Shown here: positions 11,641 through 23,478 of the stretch, one piece after another
Position numbering within the stretch: the stretch's first letter is position 1
Layout of the letters: each line of letters starts with the position of its first letter
Source of the DNA: Thelephora terrestris
Lineage: Eukaryota; Basidiomycota; Agaricomycetes; Thelephorales; Thelephoraceae
Length of the DNA stretch: 64,000 nucleotides
Direction: 5' to 3'
NCBI GenBank assembly: GCA_015956445.1
Contig: WIUZ02000007.1
Location: forward strand, 930,001 to 994,000
The notes under the pieces: model-generated
Told to the model about the DNA's origin: nothing
Database searches by the model: none
Seen by the model: only the letters and a program-made list of their open reading frames with translations
Position numbers and translations under genes: made by a program

Positions 11641-12970
11641 ATGACGAGGGTCTCAATGCACTGAGGATCGCTGCGGGTACCTTTGGGCTGAGTATCGCGC
11701 GAACTCGAACACTTGAAGCCAGAGTAAACTAACCGAGAAGAGGGGATAGAATCGCCCTTTTCGTTGAAGACCACAGCACCGCAAGCGAGGGCCAGAATGC
11801 GGGATTCAAAAGGAGATATATAGAAGGCGGAGAGCTGGCATTGAGCGGATCTGGTGAACTGAGGCTCCGGAAGACTTTGATGCGAGAAGTGACCAAGTCA
11901 GACCTTTTTAAGTTGGTGGACTGGGCACTAACCTCCTAGTCGCAACGGGTGTTATGACCGGGGTCCCTGTGCGGATTGAATATTGAGACGCAGTATCGTC
12001 TCATGTTCATCTAAATGCAAGACGTCAACCAACTCGTACCGCTCTGCGAACGCGGCGGTTCGATCGTGTTCCGGTTTAATCGTTCTGCTGATGCGGTTCA
12101 ACCGTTTTTCTGTTGCTGTGTTCCAGGTCGCGCCGAACCTCTAGATGCGAAACTTGCTGGGTCTCTCGCTAACTATCCAGCGTACTCATCGTAATCAAGG
12201 ACTACCCGGAAATCCCACTGGAAAAGGGGTTGACATCATCGTGTTCAAACATACAATCGGTCACTCGGACTCACGAAGAAGTGGACTTCCAAACTCGTCT
12301 GCATGAACACCGGTCACGGTTGCAACTGATTAAGAGAATAAGGAGGGCGGGTTCTCCATCACTCGCATTAAAACCAGTCGCCTCGCGGAACGCAGGGATG
12401 CGAGCCGAGAAAGACGAAGATCGGTACGTGCACACATCAAAGAGGGTGGGGTGAAGGAGGTCGGTTTGCAGTGGATGTCGCTCCCAGACCCTGTCTGCTG
12501 GTTGGCGGAACATGGGCGAATCAGAACGACTTCAATTATCTTGCTGACTCACCCTCGAACAGAACACAAGTCTGATGATGCCGCATAAGAACTTGAGTAC
12601 TTGAGTAACTGGGCGGTTGAGGTAACTACAAATGGAGAGGTGGTGTGGAGAATCTGGTCCCCAGAGGAGCGCCAATCTGACCCATGTGCTGATGTAGCGG
12701 CCCAGGCGTCGGCTTCCCCTCCCATCATTCAACGAGGATTCTATTTGGTCTTAAACCGACCATGGTCAGACATTGGTCACCCAGTGCACTAAATACACCC
12801 CGGCCGCGCCAGGAGAGGGCCGCGTAACCCACCATGTACAGTTGCTCTCCAAGGGCTTGCGTCACCCCCCTGTCGGCCCCATCAGTGATGACGAACTCTA
12901 ATATCTGGATATGAAGGAGGTATTTAACGGGAAGACAATGGTGCAGTCTGACCCAACTGCCCGCTTCGCC
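11641..12970. repeat. Array spacer between GATA relic A and MDR gene 2
   Basis: The stretch is homologous to 26151-27408, the equivalent spacer downstream of relic B, including the sequence that replaces the lost GATA 5' end and the segment just before the MDR start. It must hold the promoter of the intact MDR gene at 12971. No coding region with family resemblance is visible on either strand. Confidence 0.55.
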
Positions 12971-14435
12971 ATGTCTGTCCCCTCAGAAAATATTCCGACC
13001 ACCTGCAAGGCGCTCGTCCAAGAGGTTTGTCGCACCGACTTGGGAATCTCACAATCTCAAACCTATCTTTGCTGCCAGGGAAAAGAGATTGTCCTCAAGG
13101 AGACCCCCACCCCTTCAGTAGGGGAGAACGAGGTCCTGGTTAGGGTACGAGCGATTGGTCTCAACCCCATCGACGTGAACAGTGCGTCGAGCCCATTTCT
13201 CGCCTTCCTCGGCGGATCCTAACGGTCACTTCCCGAACCTTATCCTTCCATGCTCGATATCCAGCCTACAGGTTCTTCCCCACGGAAGGCGCTTACATCG
13301 GGTGCGACTTTACGGGGGAAGTTGTCAAGCTTGGACCGAACCTCAAAGTCGATCTCAAGGTTGGGGACAAAGTCAGTGCCACCATCGTTGGCAGTAAGTG
13401 TCCGGGGTGCATGTTTGCAGACCCACAGACTTAACGAAACCTAGACTCCGTGGGCGGGCGTGGCGCTTTCGCTCAGTATGCGAAGACATTCTCCGATATC
13501 GTCTGGAAGATCCCCGAGGGAACGTTGTCGTTCGAACAAGCTGTGGCTACCGCCTCTCCGTATGTCTCTATCTTTCCATTCGCCCACCTCGCCTCTCGCC
13601 CAAGGTTCTGACATATCCACTAGCCTCAACGCGGCATTCCAAGCCTTGTACGGGGCTAAGGAATTGGGACTAACCCAACACTTCGACTCTGCTCCTTCAG
13701 AGGGGACGAAGAACACGTGGGTTTTCGTCTACGGAGGAAGTTCCGGAGTCGGCCAATTCGCGATTCAACTCGCCAAGCTTTCTGGTTACAAGGTCGTCAC
13801 CGTCGCTTCCCCTCGCAACCACGAGTTCCTGAAGAGTCTTGGAGCGGATGCAGTCTTCGACGTTTGTACCCTCACCGATTTATTTGTTCACCCTCGTGGC
13901 TGATACTTCTGTGCTCGTGTTCGTCAGTATAGGGATCCTGACATGGTCAAAAAAGTCAAGGATGTAGCGGGAAACAATATCTCGCACGTACTCGATGCGA
14001 TAGCCGGGAACGACACCCAACTCACCGCGGTGAAAGTCCTGGCGGAACATAAACCTGGAAAAGTTGTCGCAGTTCTTCCCCTCGCCGAAGGAATCCAAGA
14101 CGTCAGGAAGGACGTCCAAGTCGCGGGTTCGTCTTCTACCTCCCCTCGAAATCACCCATCCGGTTCGAACTGCTGACCAACCTTCTCTCTCGATGACAGT
14201 GGTCAATATCTTTTGCTCCTACGGTTTCGGGTATGCCGGCCTAGGCCCAGATGACGACGCCAGGCGTGTGTTATCCGCGTTCTTGCAAAAGGTTCCAGAG
14301 CTGGTTAAAGACGGAAAGTTGAAGTGCATCCCGGTGAAGAAGTTCGAAGGGGGATTGGAAAAAGTCGTCAGCGATGGGTTTGAGTATATCGCGTCAGGAA
14401 AAGTCAGCGCGGAAAAGGTCGTGTTCACGGTGTGA
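12971..14435 (+). CDS. Zinc-type-ADH-like / enoyl-reductase-like MDR oxidoreductase (357 aa)
   Basis: Seven exons: 12971-13024, 13079-13181, 13265-13393, 13445-13559, 13624-13861, 13928-14126 and 14200-14435. All phases agree, giving 357 codons plus stop. It has the GroES-like N-terminal domain (ENEVLVRVRAIGLNPIDVN, then GCDFTGEVVKLGP and VGDKVSATIVG). The Rossmann fold follows with the glycine motif GGSSGVG at residues 171-177, then LGADAVFDYRD and the C-terminal GLEKVVSDGFEYIASGKVSAEK. No structural-zinc cysteine lobe is seen, so it belongs with quinone reductase or trans-enoyl reductase-like MDR enzymes that reduce with NADPH. The substrate is unknown. It is the only MDR copy of the four that looks whole. 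It is followed by a GATA 3' fragment, not by a STAND gene. Confidence 0.87.
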
Positions 14436-14576
14436 GGTTTCATTCCATTCAGCTTGATCTGTGAGCGGTCGGGCGGGCCTACGAAGTGTATACGTTTGTC
14501 AAATTGTAAATCATACTGCCTCGGTTTTGGGAGAAAGTTGCAAATTGAACTAACACGATAGGACTTTGGCACCAGC

Positions 14577-15150
14577 CGGATGGTCTGGACGTAAGAAAAA
14601 GTAATATGCACATACGATAAGGGAGAGATCAAGAGGGCACGAGGCTGAACAAACAACGACGGGGTAAGGATAACAGGGAAACGCGGACACGAGATGAGAC
14701 CCGGGGACTGGGGCGTATGGAGGTTATGAGATATATGAACGATGATGGGGGGCAGTTGTCCGGCATGTAACACAGGGGAACAAAATTAGACTTTGCACCA
14801 ACAAAGCGAGATAGTGAAATGTTAGAACACAACAGCCGGACGAACGTCCGAGACCCATACATGGGATGAGGGCAAAAATCGGAGCGATCAACGAGGGTAG
14901 TGATACAAAGACAGGACACGGCGTAGGCTCGTTCCAAGCCCCGGCGGTTCTCATCCTCGAGGCGGCCTCCGGCCGTTTCGATCGATGATCGAACCTTCTT
15001 TGTCGAGAGAAAATGGCTCTGGTCTGTGCCTCTGTAGAGAAACAGACACTGGAGGCTGAGAGGAGGGACATTCTTCGGCCCGGCGTGGGGATCGAGGGAG
15101 AAGCCGAGACTGGTCGAGAAGTCGTAGGTTGTCGCGACCGGTAAAAGATA
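14577..15150 (-). pseudogene. 3' scrap of the GATA factor gene
   Basis: From about 14577 the sequence matches the 3' flank and last ~60 codons of the GATA copies (compare 24.0-24.5 kb and 34.9-35.4 kb). It includes the C-terminal blocks [15 protein letters not shown] and SRLLPRSPRRAEE in minus-strand frames. Both ends are abrupt: on the left it abuts the 3' flank of MDR gene 2, on the right it joins inside exon 2 of MDR relic 3 near 15150. It lacks all DNA-binding parts and is a by-product of rearrangement. Confidence 0.7.
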
Positions 15151-16215
15151 TATTTCTGAAGAAAACTGAGGTGGAGAACGAGGTTCTGGTTAGGGTACGG
15201 GCGACAGGCCTAAATCCCATCGACATCATCACTGCGCCGACCCTGCTCCTCGTCTTTGTCGGTGGATACTGACGGTAACTTATCCTTCCATTCTCGATAT
15301 CCAGCCTACAGGTTCTTCCCCATGCAAGGTGCTTACTTAGGCTACAACCTTTCGTGGGGAGTTGTCGAGCCCGGACAGAACCTCAAAATCGATCTCGTAG
15401 AGGTTCTAGTTGATCCCATCCGGAAGATCCCTGAGAGAACATCACTTATTGCCGGAACGAGCTGCGGCTCTTACCGCTGTTCCATATTCCGCCTCGCCTC
15501 TCGTCCAAGGTTCTGACATAACCACTGGCCTCAACACGATAAACTCGGACCCTGTACGGGGCTAAGGAATTGGGGCTAACCAAACGTTTCCACTCTGCAC
15601 CCTTGGAGGGGACGGAAAACACGTGGATTTTCGTTTCCGGGGGAAATTCCGGAGTTGGCCACTTTTTGCGATTCAACTCGTCAAGCCCTCGGGTTACATG
15701 CAGCTTACAATCGCTTCCCCTCAGCCACGAGTCCCTGAAGAACCTCGAAACGGATGCAGTCTTTGGAAGTTTGTACCCTTACTTGTCTACATTCTTACCC
15801 TAGTTGCTGATACTTTGTTCTCGTGTCTGCCAGTTTATCGTTCCTGACGTGGTTAAAGAGGTCAAGGATGTAGCAGGGAACGTCATTTCGCACGTATTCG
15901 ATATGATAGCCACGACGACATCCAGCCCTCCGCCGTAAACGTCTTGGGGGCAATAAACTCGGAAATTCTCTTTTGCCGTAGGACCCCAAGACGACAGGCC
16001 TCCAGGAAGAACGTCCAGGTCGCAAGTCCGTTTCTGGCTCCCTTCTAAAATCAACCGTCCAATTTGGACAACTGACCGACTTTCTCTCCAGTCGACAATG
16101 ATTAATATATTTGGCTCCCACGGTTTCGAGTGGTCGGCCTAGGCCCAGATGAAAATTCCGGGCATGTACTGTCCGCGTTCTTGTAATAGGTCCCAGCGTT
16201 GGTCAAAGACGGTCG
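15151..16215 (+). pseudogene. MDR oxidoreductase relic 3
   Basis: Begins in the middle of MDR exon 2 (ENEVLVRVRATGLNPIDI) and continues through recognisable pieces: FFPMQGAYLGYN, GAKELGLTKRFHSAPLEGTENTWIFVSGGNSGVGHF and DVVKEVKDVAGNVISHVFD. The N-terminus is missing, the glycine motif is altered and frames are broken. It shares distinctive substitutions with relic 1 at 9.1 kb, suggesting the two descend from one MDR subtype, while gene 2 and relic 4 form another. It lies upstream of the split STAND gene. Confidence 0.75.
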
Positions 16216-16772
16216 ATATAACGGAGTGTAAAGTGAGCCACCATGACGGCAATTTACATCTAACCCCTGCGCGATATGATTTTGTCTCGCTTGATTGTGA
16301 GGTTACCGCTGCGAGAATCCCCTATATCCCTGGAATGAATGAGCGTCGTGACGCTCTGTTCTCGCGGGAGAGCTTCACAGACGTTCCACGCGTGCACCGC
16401 GGGAAACCGCGGCATCGCAGCAGACTTCCCACGACCGATTCAGCGGAGTTCTATCGCGACTTCGTTCCTTCGTCCCGTGTGTGGAATGCAGGCTATAAAA
16501 ATTCCCGGGGCTGTAAACCTCGAACCTTGTGGTGTGGACCAATGACCATCTGCTAGATACTGAACGGGGACCCCGCGCAAAATTCTCGTGAATACAGCTG
16601 ATCACGCCGTGTTTCCCCATGTCAATTCTCCCCGTACCACGTTTAGTCCGGGCGCTTGTATCTTATCAGGCGCCTGCTTCGCGCCAATCCAGCTGCGCCT
16701 AGGTTCTCTGACCACAACACCCATCATCCGAGCAAAAGGGTACCCCCACCCTTTGTTGTCCTTGCATCCACT
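16216..16772 (+). promoter_or_regulatory. 5' flank of STAND gene 1 with a TATA box
   Basis: A clean TATAAAA lies at 16494-16500. The whole flank is shared with 29.2-29.8 kb (STAND gene 2) and 9.7-9.95 kb (STAND remnant), but in those copies the TATA box is changed. The distance from the box to the ATG at 16773 is about 270 bp, so either a long leader or an upstream leader intron is likely. Confidence 0.45.
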
Positions 16773-19700
16773 ATGCGTCACCTTTTGAAGGGTCGTTCAT
16801 CGTCAACCAGGCCGATGAGCAGTCCACCGCCCAAACCTACCCCTCCGGTCGTTCAGCCCATAAAGCAGGGCGTTAAGATACTCAATCCCAAGGTCACGGA
16901 TATCAGGCTTCTTCCTGCATTGGCAAATACGATCGCTTTAGCCATCGCCTCTCCATCCTGCGGCTCCAGCAATCCCGCGCTTGATGAGCCTGGATCATCT
17001 AAAGAGTCGTCTTGGAAGGCGGTATATGAACCACTGAAGCTAGCCATCGATGTCGCCAACGCGTCCTCCGATATGTGTTTGCCACTCAAGGCGGTCGTGG
17101 GCGCCCTTTCCGTTCTCGTGAGGAACTACGATGTGAGATTTTCCCGAGTGTCTCATCCGCCGATTGTGTTGACCGTCCCTTGCAGCAAACCACCGATAAC
17201 GCGGATCAGATCAAAGAGATCGAGAGAAGGGTAGTCTCGCTTGGCGACATATTTGAATCCCCAGTGGGTGACCAAGACGATGAGGAGAAGGCCCGGAGGG
17301 ATGCACTTCGAAAGTCGGTGATACTGCCCTTCGATGAAAAACTGACACATTTCTAAACTGCATCGGGCTATTTGCAGGAAGTTGACTTGTGTGATCACGA
17401 AACTCGGTCCGCTTTCCGAGCAAGGCGATATCAAGAAGTTCTTGAATAATGCTGACAATGCCAAGACATTGAACGGTATCGTCCAAGATCTAGCTACTGC
17501 TGTGATAGATTACCAGGTGTGTGCAACCAACGCTGCCCCACAAGCCGTCTAACCTTCCGAATAGACATCATTACAGCAAGATATCTACGGGAGCACGAAG
17601 AAGATCGGTGAAGTTACCCAAAACATCCACAAAAACACGGAGAACATCAGCCAAGACATCCAGGGGTTCAAGGTGAGGCGATTTTGAGGCCAGCGCCAGC
17701 GTTATTGGAAGACCAACTCCACACCAGGAAGCCGCAGATCTCGAGTGGCTAGAAAAGCTGGGCCCTGTGCGCAACGCCGGATACCAAGCTGGTCATCATG
17801 ATCCGTGTCTCCCTGGGACCCGGGAGTCCGTCCTCGATTGGATAATGCAATGGGCCAATAATCCACAGGAAAGACATGTTTTCTGGCTTAACGGGTTGGC
17901 GGGAACAGGAAAATCAACCATCGCCCAAACATTTTCCAGAATGGTCGCAGAGGCCGGGTTCCTCGGTGCCAGCTTTTTCTGCTCTCGTGATTACCTCGAC
18001 AGGAAGGAGCTCAAGAACATCTTTCCCACTCTTGCCTACCAACTTGCGTGTCATTACCCCGCGTTTCAAAACGAGATCATCAAGGTACTCAAGCAAGACC
18101 CTTCCGCGGCTCAGAACTCGCTTATCTCTCAACTCAAAGACCTCATCGTTGACCCCCTCTCCTCTGCTGGTATTGCGTGCGTCATTGTTGTGGACGCTTT
18201 GGACGAGTGCATCGACGACCAACCCGCCTCGGCCATCCTCTCCGTCCTTGGTCGTCATGGCAAGGACCTACCATCGGTCAAGTTCTTCATCACCGGGAGG
18301 CCAGAGCCTCGCATTCGGACCGGATTCCGGCTCCCTCTCCTGGAATCAATCACTGAAATATTCTTGCTGCACGAGGTCGAATTGTCCAATGTTGACAAAG
18401 ATATCCGGTTGTTCCTCCAGGAGAAGCTTACTGCGGTGGCGAGACGAAGAAGTGACTTTGATGTCTCTGACCCATGGCCCTGCGATCAGGACCTCACAAC
18501 TCTCACCAAAAAGTCATCAGGCCTCTTCATTTTTGCGTCTACCCTTGCCAGATTTATCGAATCGGAACATCACGAGCCTGACAAGCGTCTTCAGCTCATC
18601 ATCAACCAGCCAGACAGCACGGCCCATGAGGGGGTAGCAGGTATTGACCTACTATACACCCAAGTTCTGGAGCTCGCATTTTCAGCCATCAATGAGGCCA
18701 AAGTGTTCACAAACTTGAGAAGGGTCTTAGGCACAGTCATCCTGGCATTCGACCCATTGTTGCGCAAGCAGATCGCGATGATACACGGTGTCAGTGCAGG
18801 CCACATTAAGACAATCCTCCGGCATCTCCACTCAGTACTTCTAGTCCCCGATGAAGATCACAAGGAAATCCGTGTCTTCCACAAGTCGTTCCCAGACTTC
18901 CTGCAAGACCCCAACCGTTGTTCTGATCCAAGGTTCCTCATTGACCTGCCTGCTCACCATGGGGATATGGCACTTGGCTGTTTGGAGTTGTTGAAGAAGT
19001 TGGAGCCAAATCCCTGTAATCTCCCTGACTTTGTGATGAATCAGGATGTCCCTGATCTTCCAGACCTTCTGGAGGAGAAGGTGGGGGGTGCAACACGGTA
19101 TGCATGTGGCCATTGGGCCATGCACGTTCGGTCCTCTTCAACGACTGGCCACTATGTCATCCTGCTGATCACCGCTGCAACCAAGTTTTTCAATGCCAAT
19201 GGTGTTCAATGGATTGAAGTGATGAGCCTTGAGAACCAGTTGGAAAATGTGGTTCATAGCATTAACCATCTTTTCAACTGGTTTGGTATGGTGCGTACTC
19301 AATAGAAATGCACAAGTCATTCATTGATTAGAAACAGGTTGATGCCTCTACCTCCGATCTGCATAACCTGGCTGAAGACTACCTCCGATTTATAAAGAAT
19401 TTTTTCTACCTCATTCAGCAATCTGCACAACACATATATCATTCTGCCCTACCCCTTTCACCAAGATTGTCCAAAGTCCACTCCATGAGCCTCCAGGAGA
19501 AAGTACTACTCACTGGATTTTATGGGCGTCCTGACACTTGGGGAGCCGTCATACAAAGCATTGGTGGTGGTAACAACTGGCACTTGATCATGGCTACCTT
19601 TGGCCATTGGATTGCTATGGGCGATGTATGTGATGTTTCAATCTACAATGCCATCACTGGCAAACTGAGGCAGTTCCTGAGGACCAACCTTTTTATCAAT

Positions 19701-22700
19701 GTCCTGGAAGGTTCTTCGGATGGCTCAATCCTCTTCTGTGCAGACAAGTATTATTCAGTCACCTTGTGGGATATTCAAACTGGGGGATTAATCCACACTT
19801 TCCCCTTTGTGAGGACAGTTAGAGACATGGCTGTTTCCTCAGAAAGCCGCTTCCTTGCCTGTAGGATTTCAAGAGGGCTCATCAATGTTCTGGGAGTCTC
19901 AGGCACGGAAAAGGATGTTAATAACTGGGAAGCTACACCAGTTACCTGCTTTTGTTGGCTGCAGCCAGAAAACCAACTTGCTGTCACGAACGCGTGACAT
20001 AGTAGCCAAGATCTCACAAGTAATTCAAGACATTGGTCTCATTCGCAGTAATAATAGTACAAGAGTGGCAAAAAGGAACTACAAACTCAGACAAGAACAA
20101 ACGGATCGATATCACATGAACAGTTCTGAGGGAGAGGACAACGATGAGCGAAATGGTGAGGGTTATAAACACTCTCAGGACAGTAAGACCACTCTCGCGT
20201 CACCGGGTCCTGCCAACACTCCCTACACCCCAACACATCATGAGATAAACTATCATACATCTCCCGCTTCACGTCCGACAAGGCCGCGCTCACTAAGGCG
20301 AACCCATAGCGGTCCTGGAGACCCGCCACTTCCACCTTCAACTTCATCCTCACCTGACGTGACTTGTCGGAGGGACGACAACGTTGACCAGAACGAGTCA
20401 TCGGACTCTTGCGGGTCTTCTTCTTCTGGGACCTCTCCACCATCTGGTGAACTGGGACAGGACTCCAGGGAGGGGATGGAGGGAGAGGAACGCCCTGATC
20501 CTGGCGGTGGCGAAGGGACGACTGGGGACTTGCTAGGGGGGTTGGTGCAGTAAGCTCCGCGACATTGGTGTCCGAAATATCGGAAGAGAGATGCCTGGAA
20601 AGGTCCCCAATGTTCCAAAGCAAAGTGAGAGAAGTCATCATTTAAACTGTTCATGATGACGTACATGAGGTCCACACGCTTCTCCAGTTTCGCAATCCTA
20701 TCTTCCCTATCCCTCTCCATGACGTCCAACAAACGGACGGCTCCAGGGTGGAAGGCTTGAACCTGAGGCCCAGAGAGCCTGGGGTCGTCGTAGCCGGCTT
20801 GCTCCCAGAACTCGGTGGGAGCATCGTGAGCAGTGAGGAAATTGACGGCGACCTGATTGTTGTGGGCGATGTTAGCAGGGGTATCGTACAAGTGTTGCTC
20901 CACATCGTAGGGAGCGTCCGTCTCAAAGGATGGAGTAAAGGGGACGGCGGCAGCGTTGAGAATAACGTTGTTGGCGGCGAAGGCAGACATAGTAGTAGCA
21001 GTGTTTAAGAGGAGAGTAGTGGTTGATTGGTGGGAGTGGAAAGAGGCGATGGGAGGAACGATCATTAATCCCCCTGACTTAAATACCTCCTGACTCAAAG
21101 GCAAACCGGAAAGAGAAAACAATAACCCATTATCCATTAAAGTCCGAATTAGGATAAACAAACCCTTAACCCTGATCATGATCCCATCAAACTCAGAGAA
21201 ATCCCCATCGATCATGGGAAATCCCCACCACGCTTCTATTGCTACCATTGATCCAGAGAAATCCCCATCACGCTTCTATTGCTACCACGAAACACGAGAA
21301 ATCCCTGAGTGCTTCCATCGACCCGTGCCCCTATTGCTCCCGTATGAGTAATTACTATCTGTCGTCCTAAGTCCCCTCATTCTGACTCATCTACCCTACC
21401 CTAAACTACGCACAGACCATGTTGACTCTTGTTTGACTCGTTGTAGAATAATGACTCCTGTAGAGGATTGGGTATATAAGGAAGAGCGTTCGCTCCTTCT
21501 TTTCCCCATTCTCAATCTCTTCTGTACTCCTCTACCCACAACCTGAATAAAAGTAAGCTGAGGAATTCTCCTCACGCCTTACTCCTTCTAACTCATCTCA
21601 GCAGGAATCCTCCTGCCAGTGTATGTTCAGCGCCCCTAATCCTTTCCCCTCTACTAGCCCAGTTCAGCGACCAGTCATCCCTGACGCTAGGAGATCTATC
21701 TGGGAGTATAAACTCATCAGAAGTCTTCAAGTAAACCGAACCGCCGGTTTACTTACCCATTTTCCTTACTATCGACCCTTTGCAGCTCTCGACGCCGGAG
21801 TCACTACTCCTCCCTTTCTATTAGGAGCGGATCATCAATTCCTTTGGAATTCAGATCTTACTGAGAGCGTCCTTGCGACAGTCTACTTCAGTATCAGTCC
21901 GGCCTTCTACTTCCCCTCTCCACGTGTTCACCTTACAACTAACATCCACACCCACTCCCCTGCTATTATCGTTCTTTGGTGGGAAGTCCCAGCTGAATTA
22001 CCTTATTCTGTTATAGAGTATCTTGTCAATTTCGAAAGGCTTAGCGATCAAGACTTCGAACCGTTTGTGCAGCAACTCAATCAGTTCTGCCAAGACTACC
22101 ACTCGCCCGTTCATCCCTATCAGACCGAGTCACCCCTCTCTCTTGATATTCCTCCTCCTCTCATCTCCACACCCGGAACCCCCTTCAAAACCAGACCCGA
22201 CACCCCCCATCCATCTGCTAATCCTCTAGCGCCCCACAAACAGTAAGCAGGCCTACAACCCTGACACTTGCAATTGCAAGGGGGGCACGGGTGAAGATAT
22301 GGAATGTTGTCACGGGTAAAATCCTGCGCAGTTTCAAGATGGTGGACCGCATTCGCACCATGGTCTATTCCCAGAAGCGAAATTGGTTGGCTATTGCCAT
22401 TCATTCACCATCCTCAACTGCTGGTGTAATCATTGACCTTCAGACAGGCACACCCTCCACTTTGTACAAGGTTCAAGGAAAATTGTCCTCCTTCACCTTC
22501 TCTGGGACAGCAGAGGAAATTGTGTGCAGTATGAAAAATTCCAGTGGACTGAAAGTAATCAACCTTTCAACAAAGAGTTGGAGGCATATCAAACACCCAC
22601 AAATTATAGATCTTGTCTCCACCCTGTCAAATGGCGCCATAGTAGTGGATTTCAAAACTGGTGTCCAGCTGTTGAGTCTGGATGACAAATACACATCTCC

Positions 22701-23478
22701 CAAGTCAACTTTGGCAGTTGATATAAAAACTTTTGACAAGGGCAGAATCATTGCTGTACAACCACCTTCCTCTCAAAGTATCCAATTACTGGAATTGTCC
22801 ACCATGTGCAACATTTTCACAATCTCAAGTCAGGATGGTGACGAAATCACCCTTTCTGGCCTCCTCACTGTGTCATTTAAAGATCGCACAGTGGTTTATT
22901 GTTTTGAGAGGCAGGGAACTGCATATATGCGGTTATGCAGGTTTGATGATAAACCATTGGGATGGAACGTGGTAACAAAGTCACTGCAATCAGCAGGGGA
23001 GATTTCACCAGCCAGTACCCGGCTTGTGACTTTTGAAGCCACAGGTAATTGTATCAATGTGTGGGATGTGGGCAATGGACAACTCCAGGCAGAGTGTAAA
23101 ACTTCTGAATACTCTCCTACCCCCTTCATCACATTTGAATCAGAAACACAATTCTACACTTGTGACTACCACTACTCCATCTGTCATGATCTCAAACTCT
23201 TACCTGGGGCAGAGACTACCCACCAGATTGTCCATGGCGAGAGGCAATCAGAGTCGAGAAGTGGGCCACCCTGGACCATGGAGTTGAGTGAGAGGCAATA
23301 TAAATTGGGTGAAAAATGTCAATGGGTGGTTAGGGGCTCAGAAAAGATTTTCTGGATTCCACCAGGATATCTTAGGTCGGGTTGTTGGGCCAGGTCCAAT
23401 ATGCTTGTCATGATTGGTGAGGATACAGTATTGAGGGCATTTTACTTTGCTCCTGGGGGCACCGTTTGTGAACAATAG
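16773..23478 (+). pseudogene. NACHT / WD40-like STAND gene 1, split by an LTR-type insertion
   Basis: Exons: 16773-17132, 17186-17313, 17378-17516, 17565-17672, 17728-19290, then the last exon from 19338, which is interrupted at 19982. After the element the same frame resumes near 22272 and stays open to a TAG at 23476-23478. Domains: an N-terminal helical region (SSDMCLPLKAVVGALSVLV), a short heptad-repeat exon, NACHT with P-loop GLAGTGKST and Walker B VIVVDALDECID, a helical arm, then WD40-like blades (SVTLWDIQTGG before the insertion, RVKIWNVVTGK after). Apart from the insertion I see no damage; every exon has the phase of the intact copy at 29824. Transcripts may still make a protein ending just inside the element, with NACHT and the first blades. 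Fungal NACHT-WD40 proteins act as intracellular receptors in non-self recognition; that role here is inferred. Confidence 0.85.
19982..22266. mobile_element. LTR-type retroelement fossil (2,285 bp) inside STAND gene 1
   Basis: The element starts TGTCA and ends TGACA, so it has TG...CA ends with a 5-bp inverted terminus. It is flanked by a perfect 5-bp target duplication CTTGC (19977-19981 and 22267-22271). Alignment with the unsplit paralogue confirms both edges. Inside lie a minus-strand frame (about 20990-20253, a gag-like size, with a short coiled-coil-like DVMERDREDRIAKLEKRVD) and a plus-strand frame (21623-22246). Between them, on the plus strand, are a TATA box near 21470 and an AATAAA near 21546, the layout of an LTR promoter and end signal. 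No protease, reverse transcriptase or integrase was recognised. It may be an unusually long solo LTR or a non-autonomous element. Perfect target duplication suggests a fairly recent insertion. Confidence 0.7.

Noticed and set aside
14162-14178. GGTTCGAACTGCTGACC, resembling a tRNA T-arm
   Set aside because: It lies in the last intron of the MDR gene, recurs in relic 4, and no acceptor stem or A-box fits around it.
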